This document shows, piece after piece, positions 25,429 through 38,627 of a stretch of DNA of 64,000 bases (position 1 is its first letter; each line of letters opens with the position of its first letter). The notes beneath the pieces are model-generated. The model was given only the letters and a program-made list of their open reading frames with translations. It had not been told where the DNA came from and did no database searches. This DNA is from Osmia lignaria lignaria (lineage: Eukaryota; Arthropoda; Insecta; Hymenoptera; Megachilidae). A program made the translations under genes and the position numbers. The stretch is from positions 620,001 through 684,000 of the forward strand of contig NW_027478172.1 in NCBI RefSeq assembly GCF_051020975.1, given 5' to 3'.

Positions 25429-26716
25429 GATCAGATGCGTAGTTCTCGAGATATATCAAGATATTTAAAAGTTCCGAAGCCGCACCAACATAATAGAGAT
25501 ACAGAAACACCGTGGCCCCTTTCTTTGAGATAACTCTGCACTATTGCGACCTGCAAATGCCACTTCCAGCTTAGCTGTGCAGAAGAAGAACAACAAGAAG
25601 AAGAAATATCTCGAAATATGTCCGTCAAGCCCTTTCCCTTGAGATAAATCTGCAAATATCTCGGAAAAGAAGCGAGCTATGCCAAAATGTTAAGATACCT
25701 TTTTTGTAGAGAATTAAGTTTCCTACTTTTTATGTTCTATGATATTTTTTGATCAGATGCGTAGTTCTCGAGATATATCAAGATATTTAAAAGTTCCGAA
25801 GCCGCACCAACATAATAGAGATACAGAAACACCGTGGCCCCTTTCTTTGAGATAACTCTGCACTATTGCGAGCTGCAAATGCCACTTCCAGCTTAGCTGT
25901 GCAGAAGAAGAACAACAAGAAGAAGAAATATCTCGAAATATGTCCGTCAGGCCCCTTCCCTTGAGATAAATCTGCAAATATCTCAGAAACGACGCGAGCT
26001 ATGGCAAAATGTTAAGAGACCTTTTTTGTAGAGAATTAAGTTTCCTACTTTTTATGTTCTATGATATTTTTCGATCAGATGCGTAGTTCTCGAGATATAT
26101 CAAGATATTTAAAAGTTCCGAAGCCGCACCAACATAATAGAGATACAGAAACACCGTGGCCCCTTTCTTTGAGATAACTCTGCACTATTGCGAGCTGCAA
26201 ATGCCACTTCGAGCTTAGCTGTGCAGAAGAAGAACAACAAGAAGAAGAAATATCTCGAAATATGTCCGTCAGACCCCTTCCGTTGAGATAAATCTGCAAA
26301 TATCTCGGAAACGAAGCGAGCTATGGCAAAATGTTAAGAGACCTTTTTTGTAGAGAATTATGTTGCCTACAATTTACGTTCTATGATATTTTTTGATCAG
26401 AAGCGTAGTTTTCGAGATATATCGAGATATTTAAAAGATCCGAAGCCGCACCAACATAACAGCGATACAGAAACACCGTGGCCCCTTTCTTCGGGATAAC
26501 TCTGCACTATTGCGAGCTGGAAATGCCAATTCCAGTTTAGCTGTGCAGAAGAAGAACAACAAGAAGAGGAAATATCTCGAAATATGTCCGTCAGGCCCCT
26601 TCCCTTGAGATAAATCTGCAAATATCTCAGAAACGACGCGAGCTATGGCAAAATGTTAAGAGACCTTTTTTGTAGAGAATTAAGTTTCCTACTTTTTATC
26701 TTCTATGATATTTTTC

Positions 26717-27035
26717 GATCAGATGCGTAGTTCTCGAGATATATCAAGATATTTAAAAGTTCCGAAGCCGCACCAACATAATAGAGATACAGAAACACCG
26801 TGGCCCCTTTCTTTGAGATAACTCTGCACTAGTGCGAGCCGCAAATGCCAGTTCCAGCTTAGCTGTGCAGAAGAAGAACAACAAGAAGAAATATCTCGAA
26901 ATATGTCCGTCAGGCCCCTTCCCTTGAGATAAATCTGCAAATATCTCGGAAACGAAGCGAGCTATGGCAAAATGTTAAGAGACCTTTTTTGTAGAGAATT
27001 ATGTTTCCTACTTTTTATGTTCTATGATATTTTTT
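26717..27035. repeat. 319-bp monomer with a 3-bp deletion
   Basis: One GAA unit is missing from the purine tract (CAACAAGAAGAAATATC instead of CAACAAGAAGAAGAAATATC). It also carries CACTAGTGCGAGCCGC, a variant shared with the R monomers of block E. It is a singleton, not amplified. Confidence 0.93.
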
Positions 27036-28645
27036 GATCAGATGCGTAGTTCTCGAGATATATCAAGATATTTAAAAGTTCCGAAGCCGCACCAACATAA
27101 TAGAGATACAGAAACACCGTGGCCCCTTTCTTTGAGATAACTCTGCACTATTGCGAGCTGTAGATGCCACTTCCAGCTTAGCTGTGCAGAAGAAGAACAA
27201 CAAGAAGAAGAAATATCTCGAAATATGTCCGTCAGGCCCCTTCCCTTGAGATATATCTGCAAATATCTCGGAAACGAAGCGAGCTATGGCAAAATGTTAA
27301 GAGACCTTTTTTGTAGAGAATTATGTTTCCTACTTTTTATGTTGTATGATATTTTTTGATCAGATGCGTAGTTCTCGAGATATATCAAGATATTTAAAAG
27401 TTCCGAAGCCGCACCAACATAATAGAGATACAGAAACACCGTGGCCCCTTTCTTTGAGATAACTCTGCACTATTGCGACCTGCAAATGCCACTTCCAGCT
27501 TAGCTGTGCAGAAGAAGAACAACAAGAAGAAGAAATATCTCGAAATATGTCCGTCAGGCCCCTTCCCTTGAGATAAATCTGCAAATATCTCGGAAACGAA
27601 GCGAGCTATGGCAAAATGTTAAGAGACCTTTTTTGTAGACAATTAAGTTTCCTACTTTTTATGTTGTATGATATTTTTTGATCAGATGCGTAGTTCTCGG
27701 GATATATCAAGATATTTAAAAGTTCCGAAGCCGCACCAACATAATAGAGATACAGAAACACCGTGGCCCCTTTCTTTGAGATAACTCTGCACTATTGCGA
27801 GCTGTAAATGCCACTTCCAGCTTAGCTGTGCAGAAGAAGAACAACAAGAAGAAGAAATATCTCGAAATATGTCCGTCAGGCCCCTTCCCTTGAGATAAAT
27901 CTGCAAATATCTCGGAAACGAAGCGAGCTGTGGCAAAATGTTAAGAGACCTTTTTTGTAGAGAATTAAGTTTCCTACTTTTTAGGTTCTATGATATTTTT
28001 TGATCAGATGCGTAGTTCTCGAGATATATCAAGATATTTAAAAGTCCCGAAGCCGCACCAACATAATAGAGATACAGAAACACCGTGGCCCGTTTCTTTG
28101 AGATAACTCTGCACTATTGCGAGCTGCAAATGCCACTTCCAGCTTAGCTGTGCAGAAGAAGAACAACAAGAAGAAGAAATATCTCGAAATATGTCCGTCA
28201 GGCCCCTTCCCTTGAGATGTATCTGCAAATATCTCGGAAAGGAAGCGAGCTATGGCAAAATGATAAGAGACCTTTTTTGTAGAGAATTATGTTTCCTATA
28301 ATTTATGTTCTATGATATTTTTTGATCAGAAGCGTAGTTTTCGAGATATATCGAGATATTTAAAAGTTCCGAAGCCGCACCAACATAATAGAGATACAGA
28401 AACACCGTGGCCCCTTTCTTTGAGATAACTCTGCACTATTGCGAGCTGCAAATGCCACTTCCAGCTTAGCTGTGCAGAAGAAGAACAACAAGAAGAAGAA
28501 ATATCTCGAAATATGTCCGTCAGGCCCCTTCCCTTGAGATAAATCTGCAAATATCTCGGAAACGAAGCGAGCTATGGCAATATGTTAAGAGACCTTTTTT
28601 GTAGAGAATTATGTTTCCTACAATCTACGTTCTCTGATATTTTTT

Positions 28646-28967
28646 GGTCAGAAGCGTAGCTTTCGAGATATATCGAGATATTTAAAAGTTCCGAAGCCGC
28701 ACCAACATAATAGAGATACAGAAACACCGTGGCCCCTTTCTTTGAGATGACTCTGCACTATTGCGACCTGCAAATGCCACTTCCAGCTTAGCTGTGCAGA
28801 AGAGGAACAACAAGAAGAAGAAATATCTCGGAATATGTCCGTCAGGCCCCTTCCCTTGAGCTAAATCTGCAAATATCTCGGAAACGATGCCAGCTATGGC
28901 AAAATGTTAAGAGACCTTTTTTGTAGAGAATTAAGTTTCCTACTTTTTATGTTCTATGATATTTTTT
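28646..28967. repeat. X-like monomer, possible link between block E and block G
   Basis: Class II start with AGCTTTCGAG, GATGACTCTGC, GCGACCTGC, GAAGAGGAAC, CTCGGAATATG and GAGCTAAATC, all X diagnostics of block E. Its tail is GAAACGATGCCAGC, as in block G monomers at 54334, 56910 and 60452, whereas block E X copies have GAAACGAAGCGAGC. It therefore combines features of both sets. Confidence 0.75.
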
Positions 28968-29611
28968 GATCAGATGCGTAGTTCCCGAGATATATCAAGA
29001 TATTTAAAAGTTCCGAAGCCGCCCCAACAAAATAGAGATACAGAAACACCGTGGCCCCTTTCTTTGAGATAACTCTGCACTATTGCGCGCTGCAAATGCC
29101 ACTTCCAGCTTAGCTGTGCAGAAGTAGAACAACAAGAAGAAGAAATATCTCGAAATATGTCCGTCAGGGCCCTTCCCTTGAGATAAATCTGCAAATATCT
29201 CGGAAACCAAGCGAGCTATGGCAAAATGTTAAGAGACCTTTTCTGTAGAGAATTAAGTTTCCCACTTTTTATGTTCTATGATATTTTTTGATCAGATGCG
29301 TAGTTCTCGAGATATATCAAGATATTTAAAAGTTCCGAAGCCGCACCAACATAATAGAGATACAGAAACACCGTGGCCCCTTTCTTTGAGATAACTCTGC
29401 ACTATTGCGAGCTGTAAATGCCACTTCCAGCTTAGCTGTGCAGAAGAAGAACAACAAGAAGAAGAAATATCTCGAAATATGTCCGTCAGGCCCCTTCCCT
29501 TGAGATAAATCTGCAAATATCTCGGAAACGAAGCGAGCTATGGCAAAATGTTAAGAGACTTTATTTGTAGAGAATTAAGTTTTCTACTTTTTATGTTCCA
29601 TGATATTTTTT

Positions 29612-31221
29612 GATCAGATGCGTAGTTCTCGAGATATATCAAGATATTTAAAAGTTCCGAAGCTGCACCAACATAATAAAGATACAGAAACACCGTGGCC
29701 CCTTTCTTTGAGATAACTCTGCACTAGTGCGAGCCGCAAATGCCACTTCCAGCTTAGCTGTGCAGAAGAAGAACAACGAGAAGAAGAAATATCTCGAAAT
29801 ATGTCCGTCAGGCCCCTTCCCTTGAGATAAATCTGCAAATATCTCGGAAACGAAGCGAGCTATGGCAATATGTTAAGAGACCTTTTTTGTAGAGAATTAT
29901 GTTTCCTACAATCTACGTTCTCTGATATTTTTTGATCAGAAGCGTAGCTTTCGAGATATATCGAGATATTTAAAAGTTCCGAAGCCGCACCAACATAATA
30001 GAGATACAGAAACACCGTGGCCCCTTTCTTTGAGATGACTCTGCACTATTGCGACCTGCAAATGCCACTTCCAGCTTAGCTGTGCAGAAGAGGAACAACA
30101 AGAAGAAGAAATATCTCGGAATATGTCCGTCAGGCCCCTTCCCTTGAGCTAAATCTGCAAATATCTCGGAAACGAAGCGAGCTATGGCAAAATGTTAAGA
30201 GACCTTTTTTGTAGACAATTAAGTTTCCTACTTTTTATGTTGTATGATATTTTTTGATCAGATGCGTAGTTCTCGAGATATATCAAGATATTTAAAAGTT
30301 CCGAAGCCGCACCAACATAATAGAGATACAGAAACACCGTGGCCCCTTTCTTTGAGATAACTCTGCACTATTGCGAGCTGCAAATGCCACTTCCAGCTTA
30401 GCTGTGCAGAAGAAGAACAACAAGAAGAAGAGATATCTCGAAATATGTCCGTCAGGCCCCTTCGCTTGAGATAAATCTGCAAATATCTCGGAAACGAAGC
30501 GAGCTATGGCAAAATGTTAAGAGACCTTTTTTGTAGACAATTAAGTTTCCTACTTTTTATGTTGTATGATATTTTTTGATCAGATGCGTAGTTCTCGAGA
30601 TATATCAAGATATTTAAAAGTTCCGAAGCCGCACCAACATAATAGAGATACAGAAACACCGTGGCCCCTTTCTTTGAGATAACTCTGCACTATTGCGAGC
30701 TGTAAATGCCACTTCCAGCTTAGCTGTGCAGAAGAAGAACAACAAGAAGAAGAAATATCTCGAAATATGTCCGTCAGGCTCCTTCCCTTGAGATATATCT
30801 GCAAATATCTCGGAAACGAAGCGAGCTATGGCAAAATGTTAAGAGACCTTTTTTGTAGAGAATTATGTTTCCTACTTTTTATGTTGTATGATATTTTTTG
30901 ATCAGATGCGTAGTTCTCGAGATATATCAAGATATTTAAAAGTTCCGAAGCCGCACCAACATAATAGAGATACAGAAACACCGTGGCCCCTTTCTTTGAG
31001 ATAACTCTGCACTATTGCGAGCTGTAAATGCCACTTCCAGCTTAGCTGTGCAGAAGAAGAACAACAAGAAGAAGAAATATCTCGAAATATGTCCGTCAGG
31101 CCCCTTCCCTTGAGATAAATCTGCAAATATCTCGGAAACGAAGCGAGCTATGGCAAAATGTTAAGAGACTTTATTTGTAGAGAATTAAGTTTTCTACTTT
31201 TTATGTTCCATGATATTTTTT
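29612..31221. repeat. Pentamer HOR R-X-K-S-W, copy 1 (1610 bp)
   Basis: R (29612): GCTGCACC, AATAAAGATAC, CTAGTGCGAGCC, AACAACGAG and GGCAATATG. X (29934): class II start, GATGACTC, GCGACCTGC, GAAGAGGAAC and GAGCTAAATC. K (30256): AAGAGATATCTCG and CCTTCGCTTGAG. S (30578): CAGGCTCCTTCC. W (30900): GCTGTAAATGCC and GAGACTTTATTTG. This order is repeated with very few changes to 37983. Confidence 0.94.
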
Positions 31222-32831
31222 GATCAGATGCGTAGTTCTCGAGATATATCAAGATATTTAAAAGTTCCGAAGCTGCACCAACATAATAAAGATACAGAAA
31301 CACCGTGGCCCCTTTCTTTGAGATAACTCTGCACTAGTGCGAGCCGCAAATGCCACTTCCAGCTTAGCTGTGCAGAAGAAGAACAACGAGAAGAAGAAAT
31401 ATCTCGAAATATGTCCGTCAGGCCCCTTCCCTTGAGATAAATCTGCAAATATCTCGGAAACGAAGCGAGCTATGGCAATATGTTAAGAGACCTTTTTTGT
31501 AGAGAATTATGTTTCCTACAATCTACGTTCTCTGATATTTTTTGATCAGAAGCGTAGCTTTCGAGATATATCGAGATATTTAAAAGTTCCGAAGCCGCAC
31601 CAACATAATAGAGATACAGAAACACCGTGGCCCCTTTCTTTGAGATGACTCTGCACTATTGCGACCTGCAAATGCCACTTCCAGCTTAGCTGTGCAGAAG
31701 AGGAACAACAAGAAGAAGAAATATCTCGGAATATGTCCGTCAGGCCCCTTCCCTTGAGCTAAATCTGCAAATATCTCGGAAACGAAGCGAGCTATGGCAA
31801 AATGTTAAGAGACCTTTTTTGTAGACAATTAAGTTTCCTACTTTTTATGTTGTATGATATTTTTTGATCAGATGCGTAGTTCTCGAGATATATCAAGATA
31901 TTTAAAAGTTCCGAAGCCGCACCAACATAATAGAGATACAGAAACACCGTGGCCCCTTTCTTTGAGATAACTCTGCACTATTGCGAGCTGCAAATGCCAC
32001 TTCCAGCTTAGCTGTGCAGAAGAAGAACAACAAGAAGAAGAGATATCTCGAAATATGTCCGTCAGGCCCCTTCGCTTGAGATAAATCTGCAAATATCTCG
32101 GAAACGAAGCGAGCTATGGCAAAATGTTAAGAGACCTTTTTTGTAGACAATTAAGTTTCCTACTTTTTATGTTGTATGATATTTTTTGATCAGATGCGTA
32201 GTTCTCGAGATATATCAAGATATTTAAAAGTTCCGAAGCCGCACCAACATAATAGAGATACAGAAACACCGTGGCCCCTTTCTTTGAGATAACTCTGCAC
32301 TATTGCGAGCTGTAAATGCCACTTCCAGCTTAGCTGTGCAGAAGAAGAACAACAAGAAGAAGAAATATCTCGAAATATGTCCGTCAGGCTCCTTCCCTTG
32401 AGATATATCTGCAAATATCTCGGAAACGAAGCGAGCTATGGCAAAATGTTAAGAGACCTTTTTTGTAGAGAATTATGTTTCCTACTTTTTATGTTGTATG
32501 ATATTTTTTGATCAGATGCGTAGTTCTCGAGATATATCAAGATATTTAAAAGTTCCGAAGCCGCACCAACATAATAGAGATACAGAAACACCGTGGCCCC
32601 TTTCTTTGAGATAACTCTGCACTATTGCGAGCTGTAAATGCCACTTCCAGCTTAGCTGTGCAGAAGAAGAACAACAAGAAGAAGAAATATCTCGAAATAT
32701 GTCCGTCAGGCCCCTTCCCTTGAGATAAATCTGCAAATATCTCGGAAACGAAGCGAGCTATGGCAAAATGTTAAGAGACTTTATTTGTAGAGAATTAAGT
32801 TTTCTACTTTTTATGTTCCATGATATTTTTT
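31222..32831. repeat. Pentamer HOR R-X-K-S-W, copy 2
   Basis: Same class order and diagnostics as 29612-31221; I found no difference between the two copies by eye over the diagnostic sites. Such high identity between 1.6-kb units implies very recent amplification or ongoing homogenisation. Confidence 0.94.
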
Positions 32832-34763
32832 GATCAGATGCGTAGTTCTCGAGATATATCAAGATATTTAAAAGTTCCGAAGCTGCACCAACATAATAAA
32901 GATACAGAAACACCGTGGCCCCTTTCTTTGAGATAACTCTGCACTAGTGCGAGCCGCAAATGCCACTTCCAGCTTAGCTGTGCAGAAGAAGAACAACGAG
33001 AAGAAGAAATATCTCGAAATATGTCCGTCAAGCCCCTTCCCTTGAGATAAATCTGCAAATATCTCGGAAACGAAGCGAGCTATGGCAATATGTTAAGAGA
33101 CCTTTTTTGTAGAGAATTATGTTTCCTACAATCTACGTTCTCTGATATTTTTTGATCAGAAGCGTAGCTTTCGAGATATATCGAGATATTTAAAAGTTCC
33201 GAAGCCGCACCAACATAATAGAGATACAGAAACACCGTGGCCCCTTTCTTTGAGATGACTCTGCACTATTGCGACCTGCAAATGCCACTTCCAGCTTAGC
33301 TGTGCAGAAGAGGAACAACAAGAAGAAGAAATATCTCGGAATATGTCCGTCAGGCCCCTTCCCTTGAGCTAAATCTGCAAATATCTCGGAAACGAAGCGA
33401 GCTATGGCAAAATGTTAAGAGACCTTTTTTGTAGACAATTAAGTTTCCTACTTTTTATGTTGTATGATATTTTTTGATCAGATGCGTAGTTCTCGAGATA
33501 TATCAAGGTATTTAAAAGTTCCGAAGCCGCACCAACATAATAGAGATACAGAAACACCGTGGCCCCTTTCTTTGAGATGACTCTGCACTATTGCGACCTG
33601 CAAATGCCACTTCCAGCTTAGCTGTGCAGAAGAGGAACAACAAGAAGAAGAAATATCTCGGAATATGTCCGTCAGGCCCCTTCCCTTGAGCTAAATCTGC
33701 AAATATCTCGGAAACGAAGCGAGCTATGGCAAAATGTTAAGAGACCTTTTTTGTAGACAATTAAGTTTCCTACTTTTTATGTTGTATGATATTTTTTGAT
33801 CAGATGCGTAGTTCTCGAGATATATCAAGATATTTAAAAGTTCCGAAGCCGCACCAACATAATAGAGATACAGAAACACCGTGGCCCCTTTCTTTGAGAT
33901 AACTCTGCACTATTGCGAGCTGCAAATGCCACTTCCAGCTTAGCTGTGCAGAAGAAGAACAACAAGAAGAAGAGATATCTCGAAATATGTCCGTCAGGCC
34001 CCTTCGCTTGAGATAAATCTGCAAATATCTCGGAAACGAAGCGAGCTATGGCAAAATGTTAAGAGACCTTTTTTGTAGACAATTAAGTTTCCTACTTTTT
34101 ATGTTGTATGATATTTTTTGATCAGATGCGTAGTTCTCGAGATATATCAAGATATTTAAAAGTTCCGAAGCCGCACCAACATAATAGAGATACAGAAACA
34201 CCGTGGCCCCTTTCTTTGAGATAACTCTGCACTATTGCGAGCTGTAAATGCCACTTCCAGCTTAGCTGTGCAGAAGAAGAACAACAAGAAGAAGAAATAT
34301 CTCGAAATATGTCCGTCAGGCTCCTTCCCTTGAGATATATCTGCAAATATCTCGGAAACGAAGCGAGCTATGGCAAAATGTTAAGAGACCTTTTTTGTAG
34401 AGAATTATGTTTCCTACTTTTTATGTTGTATGATATTTTTTGATCAGATGCGTAGTTCTCGAGATATATCAAGATATTTAAAAGTTCCGAAGCCGCACCA
34501 ACATAATAGAGATACAGAAACACCGTGGCCCCTTTCTTTGAGATAACTCTGCACTATTGCGAGCTGTAAATGCCACTTCCAGCTTAGCTGTGCAGAAGAA
34601 GAACAACAAGAAGAAGAAATATCTCGAAATATGTCCGTCAGGCCCCTTCCCTTGAGATAAATCTGCAAATATCTCGGAAACGAAGCGAGCTATGGCAAAA
34701 TGTTAAGAGACTTTATTTGTAGAGAATTAAGTTTTCTACTTTTTATGTTCCATGATATTTTTT
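32832..34763. repeat. Hexamer HOR R-X-KX-K-S-W (1932 bp)
   Basis: The pentamer carries one extra monomer at 33476, a K-start/X-body hybrid inserted between X and K. The R monomer has the private change GTCAAGCCCC. The remaining monomers match the neighbouring pentamers. Confidence 0.93.
33476..33797. repeat. K/X hybrid monomer (extra unit of the hexamer)
   Basis: Begins like K (GATGCG, GTTCTCG, ATCAAGGTATTT) and is X from GATGACTCTGC (33579) to its end (GCGACCTGC, GAAGAGGAAC, GAGCTAAATC). The switch lies between 33509 and 33578. The ATCAAGG variant at its start also occurs in true K monomers at 37018 and 47942. The structure is the product expected on the gaining side of an unequal exchange between neighbouring X and K monomers. 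Confidence 0.88.
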
Positions 34764-36373
34764 GATCAGATGCGTAGTTCTCGAGATATATCAAGATATT
34801 TAAAAGTTCCGAAGCTGCACCAACATAATAAAGATACAGAAACACCGTGGCCCCTTTCTTTGAGATAACTCTGCACTAGTGCGAGCCGCAAATGCCACTT
34901 CCAGCTTAGCTGTGCAGAAGAAGAACAACGAGAAGAAGAAATATCTCGAAATATGTCCGTCAGGCCCCTTCCCTTGAGATAAATCTGCAAATATCTCGGA
35001 AACGAAGCGAGCTATGGCAATATGTTAAGAGACCTTTTTTGTAGAGAATTATGTTTCCTACAATCTACGTTCTCTGATATTTTTTGATCAGAAGCGTAGC
35101 TTTCGAGATATATCGAGATATTTAAAAGTTCCGAAGCCGCACCAACATAATAGAGATACAGAAACACCGTGGCCCCTTTCTTTGAGATGACTCTGCACTA
35201 TTGCGACCTGCAAATGCCACTTCCAGCTTAGCTGTGCAGAAGAGGAACAACAAGAAGAAGAAATATCTCGGAATATGTCCGTCAGGCCCCTTCCCTTGAG
35301 CTAAATCTGCAAATATCTCGGAAACGAAGCGAGCTATGGCAAAATGTTAAGAGACCTTTTTTGTAGACAATTAAGTTTCCTACTTTTTATGTTGTATGAT
35401 ATTTTTTGATCAGATGCGTAGTTCTCGAGATATATCAAGATATTTAAAAGTTCCGAAGCCGCACCAACATAATAGAGATACAGAAACACCGTGGCCCCTT
35501 TCTTTGAGATAACTCTGCACTATTGCGAGCTGCAAATGCCACTTCCAGCTTAGCTGTGCAGAAGAAGAACAACAAGAAGAAGAGATATCTCGAAATATGT
35601 CCGTCAGGCCCCTTCGCTTGAGATAAATCTGCAAATATCTCGGAAACGAAGCGAGCTATGGCAAAATGTTAAGAGACCTTTTTTGTAGACAATTAAGTTT
35701 CCTACTTTTTATGTTGTATGATATTTTTTGATCAGATGCGTAGTTCTCGAGATATATCAAGATATTTAAAAGTTCCGAAGCCGCACCAACATAATAGAGA
35801 TACAGAAACACCGTGGCCCCTTTCTTTGAGATAACTCTGCACTATTGCGAGCTGTAAATGCCACTTCCAGCTTAGCTGTGCAGAAGAAGAACAACAAGAA
35901 GAAGAAATATCTCGAAATATGTCCGTCAGGCTCCTTCCCTTGAGATATATCTGCAAATATCTCGGAAACGAAGCGAGCTATGGCAAAATGTTAAGAGACC
36001 TTTTTTGTAGAGAATTATGTTTCCTACTTTTTATGTTGTATGATATTTTTTGATCAGATGCGTAGTTCTCGAGATATATCAAGATATTTAAAAGTTCCGA
36101 AGCCGCACCAACATAATAGAGATACAGAAACACCGTGGCCCCTTTCTTTGAGATAACTCTGCACTATTGCGAGCTGTAAATGCCACTTCCAGCTTAGCTG
36201 TGCAGAAGAAGAACAACAAGAAGAAGAAATATCTCGAAATATGTCCGTCAGGCCCCTTCCCTTGAGATAAATCTGCAAATATCTCGGAAACGAAGCGAGC
36301 TATGGCAAAATGTTAAGAGACTTTATTTGTAGAGAATTAAGTTTTCTACTTTTTATGTTCCATGATATTTTTT
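34764..36373. repeat. Pentamer HOR R-X-K-S-W, copy 4
   Basis: Order R (34764), X (35086), K (35408), S (35730), W (36052) with all class diagnostics intact. The extra hybrid of the preceding unit is absent, so the expansion to a hexamer was not propagated in this direction. Confidence 0.94.
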
Positions 36374-37983
36374 GATCAGATGCGTAGTTCTCGAGATATA
36401 TCAAGATATTTAAAAGTTCCGAAGCTGCACCAACATAATAAAGATACAGAAACACCGTGGCCCCTTTCTTTGAGATAACTCTGCACTAGTGCGAGCCGCA
36501 AATGCCACTTCCAGCTTAGCTGTGCAGAAGAAGAACAACGAGAAGAAGAAATATCTCGAAATATGTCCGTCAGGCCCCTTCCCTTGAGATAAATCTGCAA
36601 ATATCTCGGAAACGAAGCGAGCTATGGCAATATGTTAAGAGACCTTTTTTGTAGAGAATTATGTTTCCTACAATCTACGTTCTCTGATATTTTTTGATCA
36701 GAAGCGTAGCTTTCGAGATATATCGAGATATTTAAAAGTTCCGAAGCCGCACCAACATAATAGAGATACAGAAACACCGTGGCCCCTTTCTTTGAGATGA
36801 CTCCGCACTATTGCGACCTGCAAATGCCACTTCCAGCTTAGCTGTGCAGAAGAGGAACAACAAGAAGAAGAAATATCTCGGAATATGTCCGTCAGGCCCC
36901 TTCCCTTGAGCTAAATCTGCAAATATCTCGGAAACGAAGCGAGCTATGGCAAAATGTTAAGAGACCTTTTTTGTAGACAATTAAGTTTCCTACTTTTTAT
37001 GTTGTATGATATTTTTTGATCAGATGCGTAGTTCTCGAGATATATCAAGGTATTTAAAAGTTCCGAAGCCGCACCAACATAATAGAGATACAGAAACACC
37101 GTGGCCCCTTTCTTTGAGATAACTCTGCACTATTGCGAGCTGCAAATGCCACTTCCAGCTTAGCTGTGCAGAAGAAGAACAACAAGAAGAAGAGATATCT
37201 CGAAATATGTCCGTCAGGCCCCTTCGCTTGAGATAAATCTGCAAATATCTCGGAAACGAAGCGAGCTATGGCAAAATGTTAAGAGACCTTTTTTGTAGAC
37301 AATTAAGTTTCCTACTTTTTATGTTGTATAATATTTTTTGATCAGATGCGTAGTTCTCGAGATATATCAAGATATTTAAAAGTTCCGAAGCCGCACCAAC
37401 ATAATAGAGATACAGAAACACCGTGGCCCCTTTCTTTGAGATAACTCTGCACTATTGCGAGCTGTAAATGCCACTTCCAGCTTAGCTGTGCAGAAGAAGA
37501 ACAACAAGAAGAAGAAATATCTCGAAATATGTCCGTCAGGCTCCTTCCCTTGAGATATATCTGCAAATATCTCGGAAACGAAGCGAGCTATGGCAAAATG
37601 TTAAGAGACCTTTTTTGTAGAGAATTATGTTTCCTACTTTTTATGTTGTATGATATTTTTTGATCAGATGCGTAGTTCTCGAGATATATCAAGATATTTA
37701 AAAGTTCCGAAGCCGCACCAACATAATAGAGATACAGAAACACCGTGGCCCCTTTCTTTGAGATAACTCTGCACTATTGCGAGCTGTAAATGCCACTTCC
37801 AGCTTAGCTGTGCAGAAGAAGAACAACAAGAAGAAGAAATATCTCGAAATATGTCCGTCAGGCCCCTTCCCTTGAGATAAATCTGCAAATATCTCGGAAA
37901 CGAAGCGAGCTATGGCAAAATGTTAAGAGACTTTATTTGTAGAGAATTAAGTTTTCTACTTTTTATGTTCCATGATATTTTTT
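36374..37983. repeat. Pentamer HOR R-X-K-S-W, copy 5
   Basis: Last unit with separate X (36696) and K (37018) monomers before the tetramer block. X has GACTCCGCAC and K has ATCAAGGTATTT, both differing from most other copies. The S monomer is preceded by TTGTATAATATT. Confidence 0.93.
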
Positions 37984-38305
37984 GATCAGATGCGTAGTTC
38001 TCGAGATATATCAAGATATTTAAAAGTTCCGAAGCTGCACCAACATAATAAAGATACAGAAACACCGTGGCCCCTTTCTTTGAGATAACTCTGCACTAGT
38101 GCGAGCCGCAAATGCCACTTCCAGCTTAGCTGTGCAGAAGAAGAACAACGAGAAGAAGAAATATCTCGAAATATGTCCGTCAGGCCCCTTTCCTTGAGAT
38201 AAATCTGCAAATATCTCGGAAACGAAGCGAGCTATGGCAATATGTTAAGAGACCTTTCTTGTAGAGAATTATGTTTCCTACAATCTACGTTCTCTGATAT
38301 TTTTT

Positions 38306-38627
38306 GATCAGAAGCGTAGCTTTCGAGATATATCGAGATATTTAAAAGTTCCGAAGCCGCACCAACATAATAGAGATACAGAAACACCGTGGCCCCTTTC
38401 TTTGAGATGACTCTGCACTATTGCGACCTGCAAATGCCACTTCCAGCTTAGCTGTGCAGAAGAGGAACAACAAGAAGAAGAGATATCTCGAAATATGTCC
38501 GTCAGGCCCCTTCGCTTGAGATAAATCTGCAAATATCTCGGAAACGAAGCGAGCTATGGCAAAATGTTAAGAGACCTTTTTTGTAGACAATTAAGTTTCC
38601 TACTTTTTATGTTGTATGATATTTTTT
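38306..38627. repeat. X/K fusion monomer type XK1
   Basis: X from its start through GATGACTC, GCGACCTGC and GAAGAGGAAC (last X base at 38464), then K from AAGAGATATCTCG (K base at 38482) and CCTTCGCTTGAG. The switch therefore lies in 38465-38481, inside the GAA/CAA tract. Copies recur at 40882 and 43458. Confidence 0.92.

Larger units (their letters stand above)
25429..29611. repeat. Block D: heterogeneous transition zone
   Basis: Thirteen monomers with no repeating higher-order period. It contains an N copy (26395), a 319-bp monomer (26717), two monomers with GCGACCTGC (25429 and 27358), and forms that look ancestral to block E: 28646 resembles class X, and 29290 ends GAGACTTTATTTG like class W. 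Confidence 0.75.
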
